DNA of 42,466 nucleotides from the NCBI GenBank assembly GCA_902386255.1, contig CABMII010000068.1:1-42466 (forward strand), read 5' to 3'. The position numbers and the translations under genes were made by a program. A model generated the notes under the pieces. It saw nothing but the letters and a program-made list of their open reading frames with translations. It was not told the DNA's origin and made no database searches. Positions 18,619 through 26,966 of the stretch are shown one piece after another. Position 1 is the stretch's first letter; each line of letters opens with the position of its first letter. The DNA comes from an uncultured archaeon (GTDB lineage Archaea > Halobacteriota > Methanosarcinia > Methanosarcinales > Methanoperedenaceae).

Positions 18619-18637
18619 GTCCCCATCAGCGCGGGGA
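18619..18637 (-). terminator. Possible terminator hairpin
   Basis: On the minus strand TCCCC-N8-GGGGA is followed directly by CTTTTTAC. It lies downstream of the transposase remnant and may be an old terminator. Short stem, weak support. Confidence 0.3.
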
Positions 18638-18692
18638 GTTCGGATTTAACTTTGAGTGCCAGGACCGTAGCATCCTGAAATAATTTTTATTT

Positions 18693-18835
18693 AGTAGTTC
18701 CGCTAGTAATTACAGAATCCAATAAATCCTCTTGGAAATATAAATTACACGTCGAACCAAATGAATATTTTAGCTTTATCAACTGGATTTCTCCATATGC
18801 AAGAATCCTTTAACTAAGAAAAAAGAAAGCTTACG
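18693..18835. repeat. Dispersed repeat, copy B (IS 3' end)
   Basis: Same sequence as 4828-4965, with a 6-bp longer stretch after CGAACCAAAT. Both copies have the same orientation, 13.9 kb apart, so they could support deletion of the DNA between them by recombination. Confidence 0.85.
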
Positions 18836-19170
18836 CTAGCATTATCGTTTGAAAGCTGGGTTAGTGGTATTGCCTTTAATGTAAGCCTCTGATTTTTCTC
18901 GACTAGGTCTATAGTTGCGTATTTGTAGCAATAAGAAGTTGTGCTTGCAACCCATGATAAGAGAGTTGTTAGCCTTCCCATATAAGGAATATCGTGAATA
19001 TCGATGGCAACTGTTGTATATTTTCCAAAAAGCGTTCTTCGTTGTGCCATCTGACATGAAAAATTGACCGAATTTCCTAACTGTATCTGTAATTCTGAAT
19101 ATATTTGTTTTTCAATGTGATGAAAAACACTATCTGTGGATGGAATTTTTTGCATTTTGTTTGTGAGCAT
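18693..19170 (-). mobile_element. Internally deleted IS4-superfamily insertion sequence (copy B)
   Basis: The minus-strand frame 19170-18814 encodes the N-terminal part of an ISH3-like DDE transposase. TTVAIDIHDIPYMG carries the first catalytic Asp region, and TSYCYKYATIDLVEKNQR follows. It then joins abruptly, after TQLSNDNAS, to SFLFS, which is the same C-terminal segment seen in copy A. A TAG replaces the lysine codon of copy A, and LKDSCIWRNPVDKA continues in the same frame past it. The middle, with the remaining acidic residues and the YREK motif, is gone. The element is dead. Its outer end (18693) matches that of copy A. Confidence 0.75.
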
Positions 19171-19371
19171 CGATAAACCATATCTTTCTATCCACTGAGC
19201 GTATCTTTAACTAAAATTCCGATTATATTATTCAAATATCCATCCCACTGTATTTTTAACACTAATATAAAATATTTCAGTGCGGAAGTACTATTCTAAA
19301 GGATAAGTTTATTATGGTTTATTGCAAGTATAAACCAACTTCATTATTAATGATGGATAGGAGTTACTCAT

Positions 19372-20331
19372 ATGCGATTAAAAAACGGTTCAAGCACCAT
19401 AGTAGGAATAGTTTTTGTCTTGGTGGCCGTATCTATACTAATGGCTCAGCCTGCGATAGCGGCAACACCAAATTTACCCAATAACTCTTGTGCAGATTGC
19501 CATCGCACATTACTTTTTAGTACAGGAGAACAGAGGCAATTTATTGAGATACGTATCCAGCATCTTGAAAATGGCATTTCGTGTTCAATAGTGTGCCATG
19601 AGGATAAACTAAACAAGACCACGGCCAGCACCTATGCGTTGTGGTCTATATCCTCGCATGCCCTTTTTGGCGTAACATGCGAAAAATGCCACGGCGGCAA
19701 TGCATCTGCAGTTTCAATGCAAGGAGCTCATGTGGGTTTATCGAATATCAGCATAGCACGTGCCAATACACCAGAAACCTGCGGAAAATGCCATCAGGCC
19801 GAACTCGAGGAATTCAAGAGTTCTAAACATTATATGAATTTGGAGTCAGGTTTAGAAGTACCTGCCCCGGCATGCATCACATGTCACCAGGCGCATAGCG
19901 TGCATGTCCTGACAGCTTCTGAAATAGAGGATTTCTGCAGTAACTGCCATAATAATATAACTGGCATCAACCCGACAATACCAGCAAAAGCAGAAAAAGC
20001 ATTGTCTTCGGTTGCTGAATTGCGGATTGAAATTTCAAAAGCCAGTAGCGCAATAAATACTGCAAAAGCAAAAAATTTGGATGTGACCCGGGCAGAAGTA
20101 AATCTGGGTTCAGCAATGACAATCCTCAAAGAGACTCCCTCGGTATGGCACAGGTTTAATTTAACCTTTTTTGATACTGAAGTCCAAAGGGGTATTGCAG
20201 ACGCACAAAATGCTACGAATGCAGCGTCATATGCTCAGGCAACGCCAGAAACTACGAAGGCACCAGGATTCGGGGTAGCCCTTTTTGTAATTGGCCTGTT
20301 TGTTGCATATTTCTTGAAACGGTCTAGGTGA
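19372..20331 (+). CDS. Hexaheme c-type cytochrome with PGF-CTERM anchor (1)
   Basis: 319 residues: signal peptide (about 1-30), a heme domain, a helical stretch (about 205-285), and a PGF-CTERM tail APGFGVALFVIGLFVAYFLK with basic end. Five CXXCH sites (C40, C103, C137, C168, C189) and one CX3CH site (CSIVCH, C71-H76) indicate six covalent hemes. Several isolated His residues (e.g. EIRIQH, SSHALF, KHYMN) could be distal ligands. The PGF-CTERM tail predicts processing by archaeosortase A, encoded elsewhere, and lipid attachment outside the cell. First gene of the Rieske/cyt b operon; Shine-Dalgarno GGAG at 8-11 nt. It is a paralogue of the next gene. Confidence 0.88.
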   Translation: MRLKNGSSTIVGIVFVLVAVSILMAQPAIAATPNLPNNSCADCHRTLLFSTGEQRQFIEIRIQHLENGISCSIVCHEDKLNKTTASTYALWSISSHALFGVTCEKCHGGNASAVSMQGAHVGLSNISIARANTPETCGKCHQAELEEFKSSKHYMNLESGLEVPAPACITCHQAHSVHVLTASEIEDFCSNCHNNITGINPTIPAKAEKALSSVAELRIEISKASSAINTAKAKNLDVTRAEVNLGSAMTILKETPSVWHRFNLTFFDTEVQRGIADAQNATNAASYAQATPETTKAPGFGVALFVIGLFVAYFLKRSR

Positions 20332-20362
20332 ATCAAAGTGAAACTGATATAAGGAGGCAGAA

Positions 20363-21292
20363 ATGAAATTTAAAAAACCATTTTTATTTGTTATTCCGCT
20401 TTTATTAGCTATTTTATTCGTACCTCAGGCTATCGCAGATAATTCATGTTTAAATTGCCATGAAAAACTTTCTGCGTTTAATGAGACTGAACAACAATTC
20501 AATGAGATAAGGTTACAGCATCTGGCGCGGGACATACCATGTTCTCTTCAATGCCATACATCAACCCTCAATAATTTTGCTCAAAATAATTATTTACAGT
20601 GGACAAAATCCAAACATGCGCTTTTCAATGTCACATGCGATAATTGCCATGGAGGCAATCCGAATTCGGATGTAAAAGAAACGGCGCATATCGGAATATT
20701 TTTAGCTTCTAATCCCAACAGCAGTATTTTTTACAGGAATGTTCCTGAAACTTGCGGAAAATGCCATACTAATGAATTAGCCCAGTTCAAGAATTCTGAA
20801 CACTATCAGAAATTGAAAGCTCTCCAGCAGGCCCCTTCGTGTGATACCTGCCACAAACCGCATGAGTTCAAGGTTCTGAATATAAGCGAGTTCCACGACC
20901 TTTGCAGCCAGTGCCATAATATCGACATGAGAATCGCCCCATCGGATGCTCCTGACAGGGCAATCGCAGCGCTTCAGAATGCAGATGAATTGACGAATGA
21001 AATAAAACTGGCATATAATGACATACAGCAGGCAAAACAGAACGGGACGGATGTATCGGCCGCACAGAACGACCTTAATAACGCAATATCAATAAGAGAC
21101 GGCCTTCCAATCCTCTGGCATGCATTTGACTTGAAGTCATTCGGAAATGTAACTAATAGTGGAATAGCGGCTGCTCAGAAAGCACAGCAGGAGTCCGGAG
21201 TGCCGCCAGTGTCCAAACCGACTCCGGGATTTGGCATGATAGCATCCATGACAGGAATTATTGCAATATACCTGCTCCGGCGCAGAAAATAA
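20363..21292 (+). CDS. Hexaheme c-type cytochrome with PGF-CTERM anchor (2)
   Basis: 309 residues, paralogous to the preceding cytochrome over its whole length. It has a signal peptide (1-25), CXXCH at C29, C92, C131, C160 and C181, and CX3CH (CSLQCH) at C60-H65, the same second position as in the neighbour. A helical region is followed by the tail TPGFGMIASMTGIIAIYLLRRRK, a clear PGF-CTERM. The ribosome site AAGGAGG lies 7 nt before the ATG. The pair looks like an old tandem duplication. Likely electron acceptor or relay for the membrane complex encoded downstream. Confidence 0.88.
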   Translation: MKFKKPFLFVIPLLLAILFVPQAIADNSCLNCHEKLSAFNETEQQFNEIRLQHLARDIPCSLQCHTSTLNNFAQNNYLQWTKSKHALFNVTCDNCHGGNPNSDVKETAHIGIFLASNPNSSIFYRNVPETCGKCHTNELAQFKNSEHYQKLKALQQAPSCDTCHKPHEFKVLNISEFHDLCSQCHNIDMRIAPSDAPDRAIAALQNADELTNEIKLAYNDIQQAKQNGTDVSAAQNDLNNAISIRDGLPILWHAFDLKSFGNVTNSGIAAAQKAQQESGVPPVSKPTPGFGMIASMTGIIAIYLLRRRK

Positions 21293-21307
21293 ATGAGGTG
21301 TAAATAG

Positions 21308-21652
21308 ATGAATAACAAAAATTTACAAATCCTTTTTTTGCTTGCGATAATACTTATATCATATTTGCCTGCCATAACATCCGCGAGGCCCGAGTATGCG
21401 GTAAAGGAAAGCCGGAATTGCCCGTATTGCCATTCACCTGACGGCCCTCCGCAGCTCAATCCAACTGGTGTTTATTATGGGACACATAATCATTCGTTTG
21501 CAGGTTATGTGCCTGCTCCTGTAACCACGCCTACTCCCGAACCTACGAAGGAAATCGAAATAGGAATCCACATGAATACCTGGGACGTGGGTCTGCGCGC
21601 AATGGCCACAATTTTTCTAATATTAATTGTAGTTTATATTATACGGTTGTGA
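21308..21652 (+). CDS. Monoheme membrane-anchored cytochrome
   Basis: 114 residues: an N-terminal signal helix (about 5-25), one heme site CPYCH (about 38-42), a proline/threonine-rich linker (VTTPTPEPTKE), and a C-terminal transmembrane helix (about 95-113). The heme domain would sit outside the membrane, placed to take electrons from the Rieske protein or pass them to the hexaheme cytochromes. Ends inside the ribosome site of the next gene. Confidence 0.78.
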   Translation: MNNKNLQILFLLAIILISYLPAITSARPEYAVKESRNCPYCHSPDGPPQLNPTGVYYGTHNHSFAGYVPAPVTTPTPEPTKEIEIGIHMNTWDVGLRAMATIFLILIVVYIIRL

Positions 21653-21657
21653 GATTT

Positions 21658-21933
21658 ATGCATATAGAAAATATTGAATACGGGCCGGAGAAACTAGGTT
21701 TCTGGTCGCAGATCGCATTTATTTTAATAATTTTACTGACATTCGCTGCTGCGGGAATTACAAGCGACATGGTCTGGAAGATTATATTTAGTGAACCTTC
21801 GGCGGCATCAACGGAATCATTCATAGAAGGCATTGGAAAACTGATGGCGTACCTCCTTTTCATCCTGGCGGCCATTTTGTATCTTTATGTAAAGGGATTG
21901 CTGCAGGATGAATACGTTACAACGCTGGAGTGA
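21658..21933 (+). CDS. Small membrane subunit of the Rieske/cyt b operon
   Basis: About 91 residues with two hydrophobic helices (about 18-45 and 62-82), no heme or metal motif. The start ATG at 21658 follows GTGAG; an in-frame GTG at 21649 is the alternative. It lies between the monoheme cytochrome and the Rieske gene with no gaps, so it is probably an accessory subunit. Family not recognised. Confidence 0.62.
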   Translation: MHIENIEYGPEKLGFWSQIAFILIILLTFAAAGITSDMVWKIIFSEPSAASTESFIEGIGKLMAYLLFILAAILYLYVKGLLQDEYVTTLE

Positions 21934-21937
21934 AAAC

Positions 21938-22432
21938 ATGGACGATAAAATCACCATCACCTTAACACGAAGGAAACTCACCGAGATATTAATCGGTCTT
22001 GTGGCATTATTTTTCGCATCGGGTGCGGTAGCAGCGGTATTGAAATATCTCTGGCCGCAAATCCAGGCAAAGGGTGAATCCGTAGAAGTAAGAATTGCTT
22101 CGGTGGATGAAGTCCCGACAGGTAGTGCAAAAAATTTTGTTTTCAATGGCAAGGCTGCAGTCCTTCTGCACATGCCCGCGGGCTTCAAGGCATTCGGGAG
22201 TGTATGCACTCACCTTGGATGCATCGCCTCATGGAAATCCGATGAGAGTGTGATAGTTTGCCCCTGCCATCTAGGGAAATACGACCCGAACACGGGCGCC
22301 GTAATCTCGGGACCTCCTCCATCTCCTTTGCCAGCGATCGATATTGCAGTAAGGGAGGGCGCGGTTTACGCTCTTACATGGAAGGACCCCAACTATGTGA
22401 AATCCATATCGTTCTATGCGGGGGCGGCTTAA
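21938..22432 (+). CDS. Rieske [2Fe-2S] protein
   Basis: 164 residues from the ATG at 21938 (GGAGTGA just ahead, overlapping the previous stop). An N-terminal RRK with a following hydrophobic helix (about 14-36) resembles a Tat signal-anchor. Cluster ligands: C90 and H92 in CTHLGC, C108 and H111 in CPCHLGKYD; C95 and C110 would form the disulfide. The usual CPCHGS is CPCHLG here, so one hydrogen-bond donor that tunes the potential may be lost, suggesting a lower-potential cluster suited to menaquinol. GPPPSPLP is the Pro loop. Extracytoplasmic subunit of a quinol oxidase complex. Confidence 0.92.
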   Translation: MDDKITITLTRRKLTEILIGLVALFFASGAVAAVLKYLWPQIQAKGESVEVRIASVDEVPTGSAKNFVFNGKAAVLLHMPAGFKAFGSVCTHLGCIASWKSDESVIVCPCHLGKYDPNTGAVISGPPPSPLPAIDIAVREGAVYALTWKDPNYVKSISFYAGAA

Positions 22433-23095
22433 ATGTCATTCAGTGACAAGATATACAAGTGGCTTGACGACAGGTTTAAATTAAGAGAACTGCTGCCCTC
22501 AATAGTCAAGCATCCTGCGCCCGAAAATGTTATTTCAAATCCACTTTATTGCCTCGGCGGGACAGCGTTCCTGTGTTTCATTATTCTTGTTATAACCGGA
22601 ATATTCCTGGCAATGTATTACAAACCAACACCCGCTGAAGCGTACAATAGCGTGCAGGCTATCATGACAACAGTCCCGATGGGGTCACTCGTCCGGAGCG
22701 TGCATCACTGGGCTGCAAATACCATGATAGCAGCTGTGATGCTACATATGATCAGGATATATTTCATGGGCGCATATAAGAAGCCCCGTGAATTGAACTG
22801 GGTTGTAGGCATATTCCTTCTTTTGACCGTCACTACCTTCGGTTTCTCAGGATATTTGCTCCCGTGGGACCAGCTTTCATTCTGGGCCACAAAGATAGGA
22901 ACCGGCATCGCAGGCTCACTACCGATTATTGGCGGATACATCTCGCTAATCCTGATGGGTGGAACGGATATCGGCGCCGAGACGCTGACAAGGTTTTTTG
23001 CCATACACGTATTGATTCTTCCAATGGCCATTGCGGTTTTACTGGGAATACATTTCCTGATGGTAAGGATACAGGGTATTTCAGGGAGGCTCTGA
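22433..23095 (+). CDS. Cytochrome b, N-terminal (b6-type) subunit
   Basis: 220 residues, four membrane helices. Heme b ligands: H91/H105 (13 residues apart) and H192/H207 (14 apart), the spacing of cytochrome b6 rather than mitochondrial b. C40 in LYCLGG matches the b6 cysteine that holds heme c_n, so this extra heme may be present. SGYLLPWDQLSFWAT is the Qo-side segment. It starts directly after the Rieske TAA. With the next gene it forms the split b6/subunit IV arrangement. Confidence 0.92.
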   Translation: MSFSDKIYKWLDDRFKLRELLPSIVKHPAPENVISNPLYCLGGTAFLCFIILVITGIFLAMYYKPTPAEAYNSVQAIMTTVPMGSLVRSVHHWAANTMIAAVMLHMIRIYFMGAYKKPRELNWVVGIFLLLTVTTFGFSGYLLPWDQLSFWATKIGTGIAGSLPIIGGYISLILMGGTDIGAETLTRFFAIHVLILPMAIAVLLGIHFLMVRIQGISGRL

Positions 23096-23096
23096 T

Positions 23097-23561
23097 ATGA
23101 CATTGATTGAAGTTGAAAAACATGAAGTGGAAGAAGAACCGAAACCAGAAGTATTACGTGTGCGCGGGCTTCCGTTTTTCCCGCATTTCCTGCTTCGTGA
23201 AGTTGTGGTGATGTGCCTTATTGCGGGAAGCCTAATATTACTGGCATCGAATTACCCGGCAAGCCTACTTAAGCCGGCTGACCCATTTGATACCCCGACT
23301 CCGATATATCCGGAATGGTATTTCCTTTACGTCTTCGGTTTCCTGAAGTTCTGGACATGGAATATTGGACCGATAGAAGCAAAAATCATAGGAGTAACGG
23401 TGCCAATGATTCTCTGGTACGGTCTTTTGATACTGGTGCCGTTTATTGACAGGAATCCCTCATCTGATATAAGGAAAAGAAAACTGGCAGTTGCACTTGG
23501 GATTATTGCCCTTATCGGTGTACTGTTCTTCACATACTACGGCATAGTTCACGGAGAATGA
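23097..23561 (+). CDS. Cytochrome b, C-terminal subunit (subunit IV type)
   Basis: 154 residues: a cytoplasmic acidic N-terminus, three membrane helices, and the Qo-site motif PEWY (72-75) in YPEWYFLYVFGFLKFW. As in cyanobacterial PetD, it completes the quinol-oxidising half of the cytochrome b. The start (23097) is one base after the b6 stop. The stop overlaps the next small gene as ATGA. Confidence 0.9.
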   Translation: MTLIEVEKHEVEEEPKPEVLRVRGLPFFPHFLLREVVVMCLIAGSLILLASNYPASLLKPADPFDTPTPIYPEWYFLYVFGFLKFWTWNIGPIEAKIIGVTVPMILWYGLLILVPFIDRNPSSDIRKRKLAVALGIIALIGVLFFTYYGIVHGE

Positions 23562-23737
23562 AACTTTCAAAATCCAAATACGAACGCATAGATGCAGTAT
23601 CCAAAATACTGGGACTGGTACTGCTGGCGTTCAGTATAGATAATGTATCAAAGGGCAATTATTATATTGCCATTGCCCTTTTTGGTTTGGGCGGGCTAAT
23701 AAGTATAGTGCCAGTGTTCATCGAGGTTGAGATTTGA
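23558..23737 (+). CDS. Small membrane protein at the end of the cyt b operon, 59 aa
   Basis: ATG at 23558 overlaps the subunit IV stop (ATGA), with GGAG ahead. The product begins MKLSKSKYERIDAVSKILGL and has two hydrophobic segments, KILGLVLLAF and YYIAIALFGLGGLISIVPVF. It ends at 23737, 20 nt inside the convergent glutaredoxin-like gene. Coupling, ribosome site and membrane character support it as a real last gene of the operon, perhaps a small subunit. Family not recognised. Confidence 0.6.
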   Translation: MKLSKSKYERIDAVSKILGLVLLAFSIDNVSKGNYYIAIALFGLGGLISIVPVFIEVEI

Positions 23738-23969
23738 GTTTTAGAATCGTTTTTAATTCAGCCTCGTTTACTTTGTAAGTGAAGGTTTCTTCTCCGTCTA
23801 TTTTTATTACGGGTATCAGATACTTGTATTTTTCAAATATCTCTTTGTCTTTTTCGATGTCCACTTCTGTCAGGGAGAATGGAAATTCTTTTCTGGTTTT
23901 TAGAAGTGTTTCCTTAGCAATATCGCACAGGTGGCAATCTTTCCTTGAATAAATTGTTATTTTTACCAT
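23718..23969 (-). CDS. Glutaredoxin-like protein (DUF836 type)
   Basis: 83 residues with a thioredoxin fold: ITIYSRKDCHLCDIAKETL carries the redox pair C12-x-x-C15, and LIPVIKIDG gives the cis-proline. It would act as a small thiol-disulfide exchanger in the cytoplasm. Convergent with the cytochrome operon; a link to cytochrome maturation is only positional. Confidence 0.82.
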   Translation of the reverse strand: MVKITIYSRKDCHLCDIAKETLLKTRKEFPFSLTEVDIEKDKEIFEKYKYLIPVIKIDGEETFTYKVNEAELKTILKLKSQPR

Positions 23970-24021
23970 ACCGGATTGGTTTTAGTTATCCTTTAATACA
24001 TCAAAAACCTATCCGAGAGTT

Positions 24022-25428
24022 ATGGTATGCGAAGATTTCACAGGGAAAATTGATGATTATAAAAACATCCGCAAGCAGAAGAAACTTTTCGGGACTTTCG
24101 GTTTCAGAGGAGTTGTAAACGAGGGAATCGGCGCTGACAAAGCTAAACGTGTGGGCGGAGCGTTAGCGGCATATCTGGGGGAGGGAAAAACAGTGGCGAT
24201 AGGAAAAGACCCCCGAATTTCCTCACCCATGCTTGAGGAGGCGCTGGCAGAGGGAATAACGGAACATGGCTGCAATGCGCTTACACTCGGGATAATAACC
24301 CCGAACGCACTCTCGCTTGAAATTGGCAGGCAGGCTGACGCGGGCGTTATGATTACAGCAAGCCATAATCCGCCTGAATATAACGGCATAAAGTGCTTGA
24401 ACAAAAAGGGAATGGGTTTTTCACCTGAAGAAGACTTTGCGCTTGAGAAAATATATTTCGGTAATATCCTGCCCCCTTCAAAAAAAGGAAAAGAACTGAC
24501 CGACAGCGGCGCGGGGGAGAGATACCGCGCCCACATCGTACATTATGTGAAGAAGCTATTTCCCGCAAAACCTATGAAAATCGTAGTGGATGGCGGCGGC
24601 GGCTCAGCATCAACCGTAACGCCTGAAACCCTTGAAAGCCTGGGTCATGAGGTAATGAGGTTTAATTGCAAATACGACGGCATGTTCAGGGAGAGAAATC
24701 CCGAGCCCACGGATGCGAATCTTGAAAAACTTAAAAACCTTGTAAACTCTGGAAATGCCGATATGGGTGTCGCGCATGACGGCGACGGTGACAGGACGGC
24801 TTTCGTGGATGAGAACGGGAGATTCATCCAGGGCGATGTCTCGGCTGCGATAATCGCAGACCATGTGCTGCGCCAGACCAAAGATAGGAAAAATATAATC
24901 GCTGTGACGATTGCCTTCTCCAACATCATTGAACACGTTGCCGGGACACTCGGCGCCGAAGTTATTTACACGCCGGTGGGAGAACCGTATCTTGCCCAGG
25001 CAAAACTCTTATGCGGGGCGCAGGTAGGGCTTGAGGAACACGGCTCGGTGCTTCTTGAATGGAGCCGTGAGGGTCCGATGCTTGCAGGAGTGATGGCAGG
25101 GATACTGGCGAAGGAAGAGCTGACACTTTCTGAGCTTGTTGCCTCGTATCCTAAATATTACCAGATAAAGGATGCAAAAACGCTTCCTGCGGGAACGGGT
25201 ACAGAGGTGATTCTCAACAGGCTGAAGCAGGAGATTCCACAGGATTATGAACGGCTCTCCGACATGGACGGTGTCCGCGTGGATTATGCGGACGGATGGT
25301 TCCTTGTGAGGGCAAGCGGGACAGAGCCGAAGGTGAGGGTTTTTTCAGAAGGGAAGACCGAAGAAAGGGCGCGGCGGCTGAATAAGGTTGCGATGGAGGG
25401 GCTGGAGAGGGCGATGGGATACGAGTGA
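24022..25428 (+). CDS. glmM: Phosphoglucosamine / phosphohexomutase
   Basis: 468 residues, alpha-D-phosphohexomutase family. Active-site phosphoserine is in ITASHNPPEYNG (S114), the metal loop is DGDGD (253-257), the sugar-binding region is GLEEHGS, and the phosphate-binding loop is RASGTEPKVR near the C-terminus. It would interconvert glucosamine-6-P and glucosamine-1-P (or a mannose pair). The neighbourhood, with two GlmU-type genes and GlmS, makes GlmM the best reading. FGTFGFRG near the N-terminus is typical of the archaeal group. Starts monocistronically with a TTTAATA box about 30 nt upstream. Confidence 0.87.
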   Translation: MVCEDFTGKIDDYKNIRKQKKLFGTFGFRGVVNEGIGADKAKRVGGALAAYLGEGKTVAIGKDPRISSPMLEEALAEGITEHGCNALTLGIITPNALSLEIGRQADAGVMITASHNPPEYNGIKCLNKKGMGFSPEEDFALEKIYFGNILPPSKKGKELTDSGAGERYRAHIVHYVKKLFPAKPMKIVVDGGGGSASTVTPETLESLGHEVMRFNCKYDGMFRERNPEPTDANLEKLKNLVNSGNADMGVAHDGDGDRTAFVDENGRFIQGDVSAAIIADHVLRQTKDRKNIIAVTIAFSNIIEHVAGTLGAEVIYTPVGEPYLAQAKLLCGAQVGLEEHGSVLLEWSREGPMLAGVMAGILAKEELTLSELVASYPKYYQIKDAKTLPAGTGTEVILNRLKQEIPQDYERLSDMDGVRVDYADGWFLVRASGTEPKVRVFSEGKTEERARRLNKVAMEGLERAMGYE

Positions 25429-25487
25429 TAAAAAAACAGTTCTGGCGATGTAAGGTTTTTTAAAGAAAAACTTCATTTACTGAAAAA

Positions 25488-25592
25488 ATGCTTGATTTAT
25501 GCATTGAAGGGATGGGGGATAATATTGAAGTGAAAAAGTTTTATCCCCACAAAATGAAAATCGGCCCCTGTACAAGCTGCTGGTCTCCTAGG
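25488..25592 (+). pseudogene. Fragment of an NADPH-dependent FMN reductase / Fe-S flavoprotein
   Basis: About 33 codons read DLCIEGMGDNIEVKKFY and KMKIGPCTSCW, the piece of an iron-sulfur flavoprotein or FMN reductase that ends at the first cysteines of the family CxxC. Neither the flavin-binding N-terminus nor the rest of the domain is present, and the sequence after CTSCW is unrelated. I read this as a gene relic left by deletion. Confidence 0.5.
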
Positions 25593-25690
25593 TGCCAACT
25601 ATTACTGGCCGGCCTATTTTCCTGTATGTTTCAGGTATCTCCTTTCTCCCTATACCAAAGTGCTTTTGCCGGAGTGTCTTAAATTTTTTT

Positions 25691-26929
25691 CTATTTCACG
25701 AATTCCCCGGGCGCTATCATCGCCCCGCTTTCTACCACAACACCGACATTAATCATACTGTTGATACCTGTGTGCACATCATCTCCCATAATCGTGCCAA
25801 GCTTTCTCCTGCCCGAGTCCGTGAATTTGCCCTTCAGCCGCACACGGATTGTCCTGCCGTCGTGCCTCAGGTTTGCAACCTTTGTTCCGGCCCCAAAATT
25901 ACATCTTTCCCCTATGATGCTGTCTCCCACGTAACTCAAATGCCCAACGTGTGTTCCATTCATGATTATGCTGTTCTTGATCTCAACAGCATTGCCAATA
26001 CGCACACCATCGCCGATGCTGGTGGCGGGGCGAATATAACAGTTAGGCCCTATGTCACAGTTCTTGCCGATTATCACAGGCCCGACTATATAAGAGCCGT
26101 TTCTTATTATCGTGCCTTCCCCGACCGAAACATTGCCTTTCAATGTGGCAAGCGGCTCGATTTCACCTTTTATCCCGGGTTGCAAATTTGATGAACCCAT
26201 AGATAATCCATCCTTTTTAGACGGGTTCATCAAACAGGACAGGAAATGTTCATTGGCATCAAGAAGATCCCAGGGTCTCCCTATATCAAGCCAGTTTCCT
26301 GAAAGAGTCAAAAAACCTACATCTGTACCATCGTTTATCAGCAACTGCAATGATTCGGTTATTTCGTATTCACTCCTGGTTGAGAGCGCCGTTTTGTTTA
26401 TGGCATCGAATATCGCCAACGGGAAAACGTATATGCCGGCATTGGCAAGATTTGTGGGCGGTTTTTCCGGTTTCTCTATAATACGCAAAACCCTGTCATC
26501 CTCTACCTCAAGAACGCCGAATTCAGAAGGGTTATCAACATGTCTTGCCGTTATAACCACATCCCGGCTTTGTTTTACCATGTTCCTGATATGCATAGGG
26601 CTTACAATTATGTCCCCATTGAGCATTAAAAACCGGTCTTTTACGAATTCTTTTGCCGAACGTACGGCATCCGCTGTGCCAAGCTGCCTTTCCTGGTAGG
26701 CATATTCAATGCTGACATCCATAGAAGAGCCATCCCCGAAATACCGCTCAATAATCTCCTGCCCAAATCCCACCACAAGCACAAATTCCCTGATTCCTGC
26801 ATCACGCGCACAAAGTATTACGCGGGAAAGCAGGGGCATATTGGCTACCGGCAACATGACCTTGGGTCTAGTCCGGGTAAGCGGTCCCATCCTCGTTCCT
26901 TGTCCGGCGGCAAGAATTACAGCTTTTAT
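25691..26929 (-). CDS. glmU: Bifunctional sugar-1-P nucleotidylyltransferase / acetyltransferase (archaeal GlmU), apparent ATA start
   Basis: About 412 residues. The N-terminal nucleotidyltransferase has KAVILAAGQGTRMGPLT, KVMLPVANMP and MLNGD. The C-terminal left-handed beta-helix has IGKNCDIGPNCYIRP, followed by VANLRHDGR and SGRRKLGTIMGDDVHTGIN, the archaeal GlmU acetyltransferase end. It would make UDP-GlcNAc from GlcN-1-P. No ATG/GTG/TTG fits the family start. A perfect GGAGGT lies 6 nt before an ATA (26929-26927), exactly where relatives have ATG (MKAVILAAG). The in-frame GTG at 26974 has no ribosome site and lies in a leader shared with a noncoding leader elsewhere in the window. Promoter: regulon site 1. 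Confidence 0.88.
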   Translation of the reverse strand: MKAVILAAGQGTRMGPLTRTRPKVMLPVANMPLLSRVILCARDAGIREFVLVVGFGQEIIERYFGDGSSMDVSIEYAYQERQLGTADAVRSAKEFVKDRFLMLNGDIIVSPMHIRNMVKQSRDVVITARHVDNPSEFGVLEVEDDRVLRIIEKPEKPPTNLANAGIYVFPLAIFDAINKTALSTRSEYEITESLQLLINDGTDVGFLTLSGNWLDIGRPWDLLDANEHFLSCLMNPSKKDGLSMGSSNLQPGIKGEIEPLATLKGNVSVGEGTIIRNGSYIVGPVIIGKNCDIGPNCYIRPATSIGDGVRIGNAVEIKNSIIMNGTHVGHLSYVGDSIIGERCNFGAGTKVANLRHDGRTIRVRLKGKFTDSGRRKLGTIMGDDVHTGINSMINVGVVVESGAMIAPGEFVK

Positions 26930-26966
26930 AAAATAACCTCCTTGACTATTTTTTCGGCTTTTGCGG

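Noticed and set aside
25592-25690. A short minus-strand frame with a basic, protein-like sequence next to the flavoprotein relic.
   Set aside because: Too short, no start or recognisable family; could be another relic but cannot be supported.
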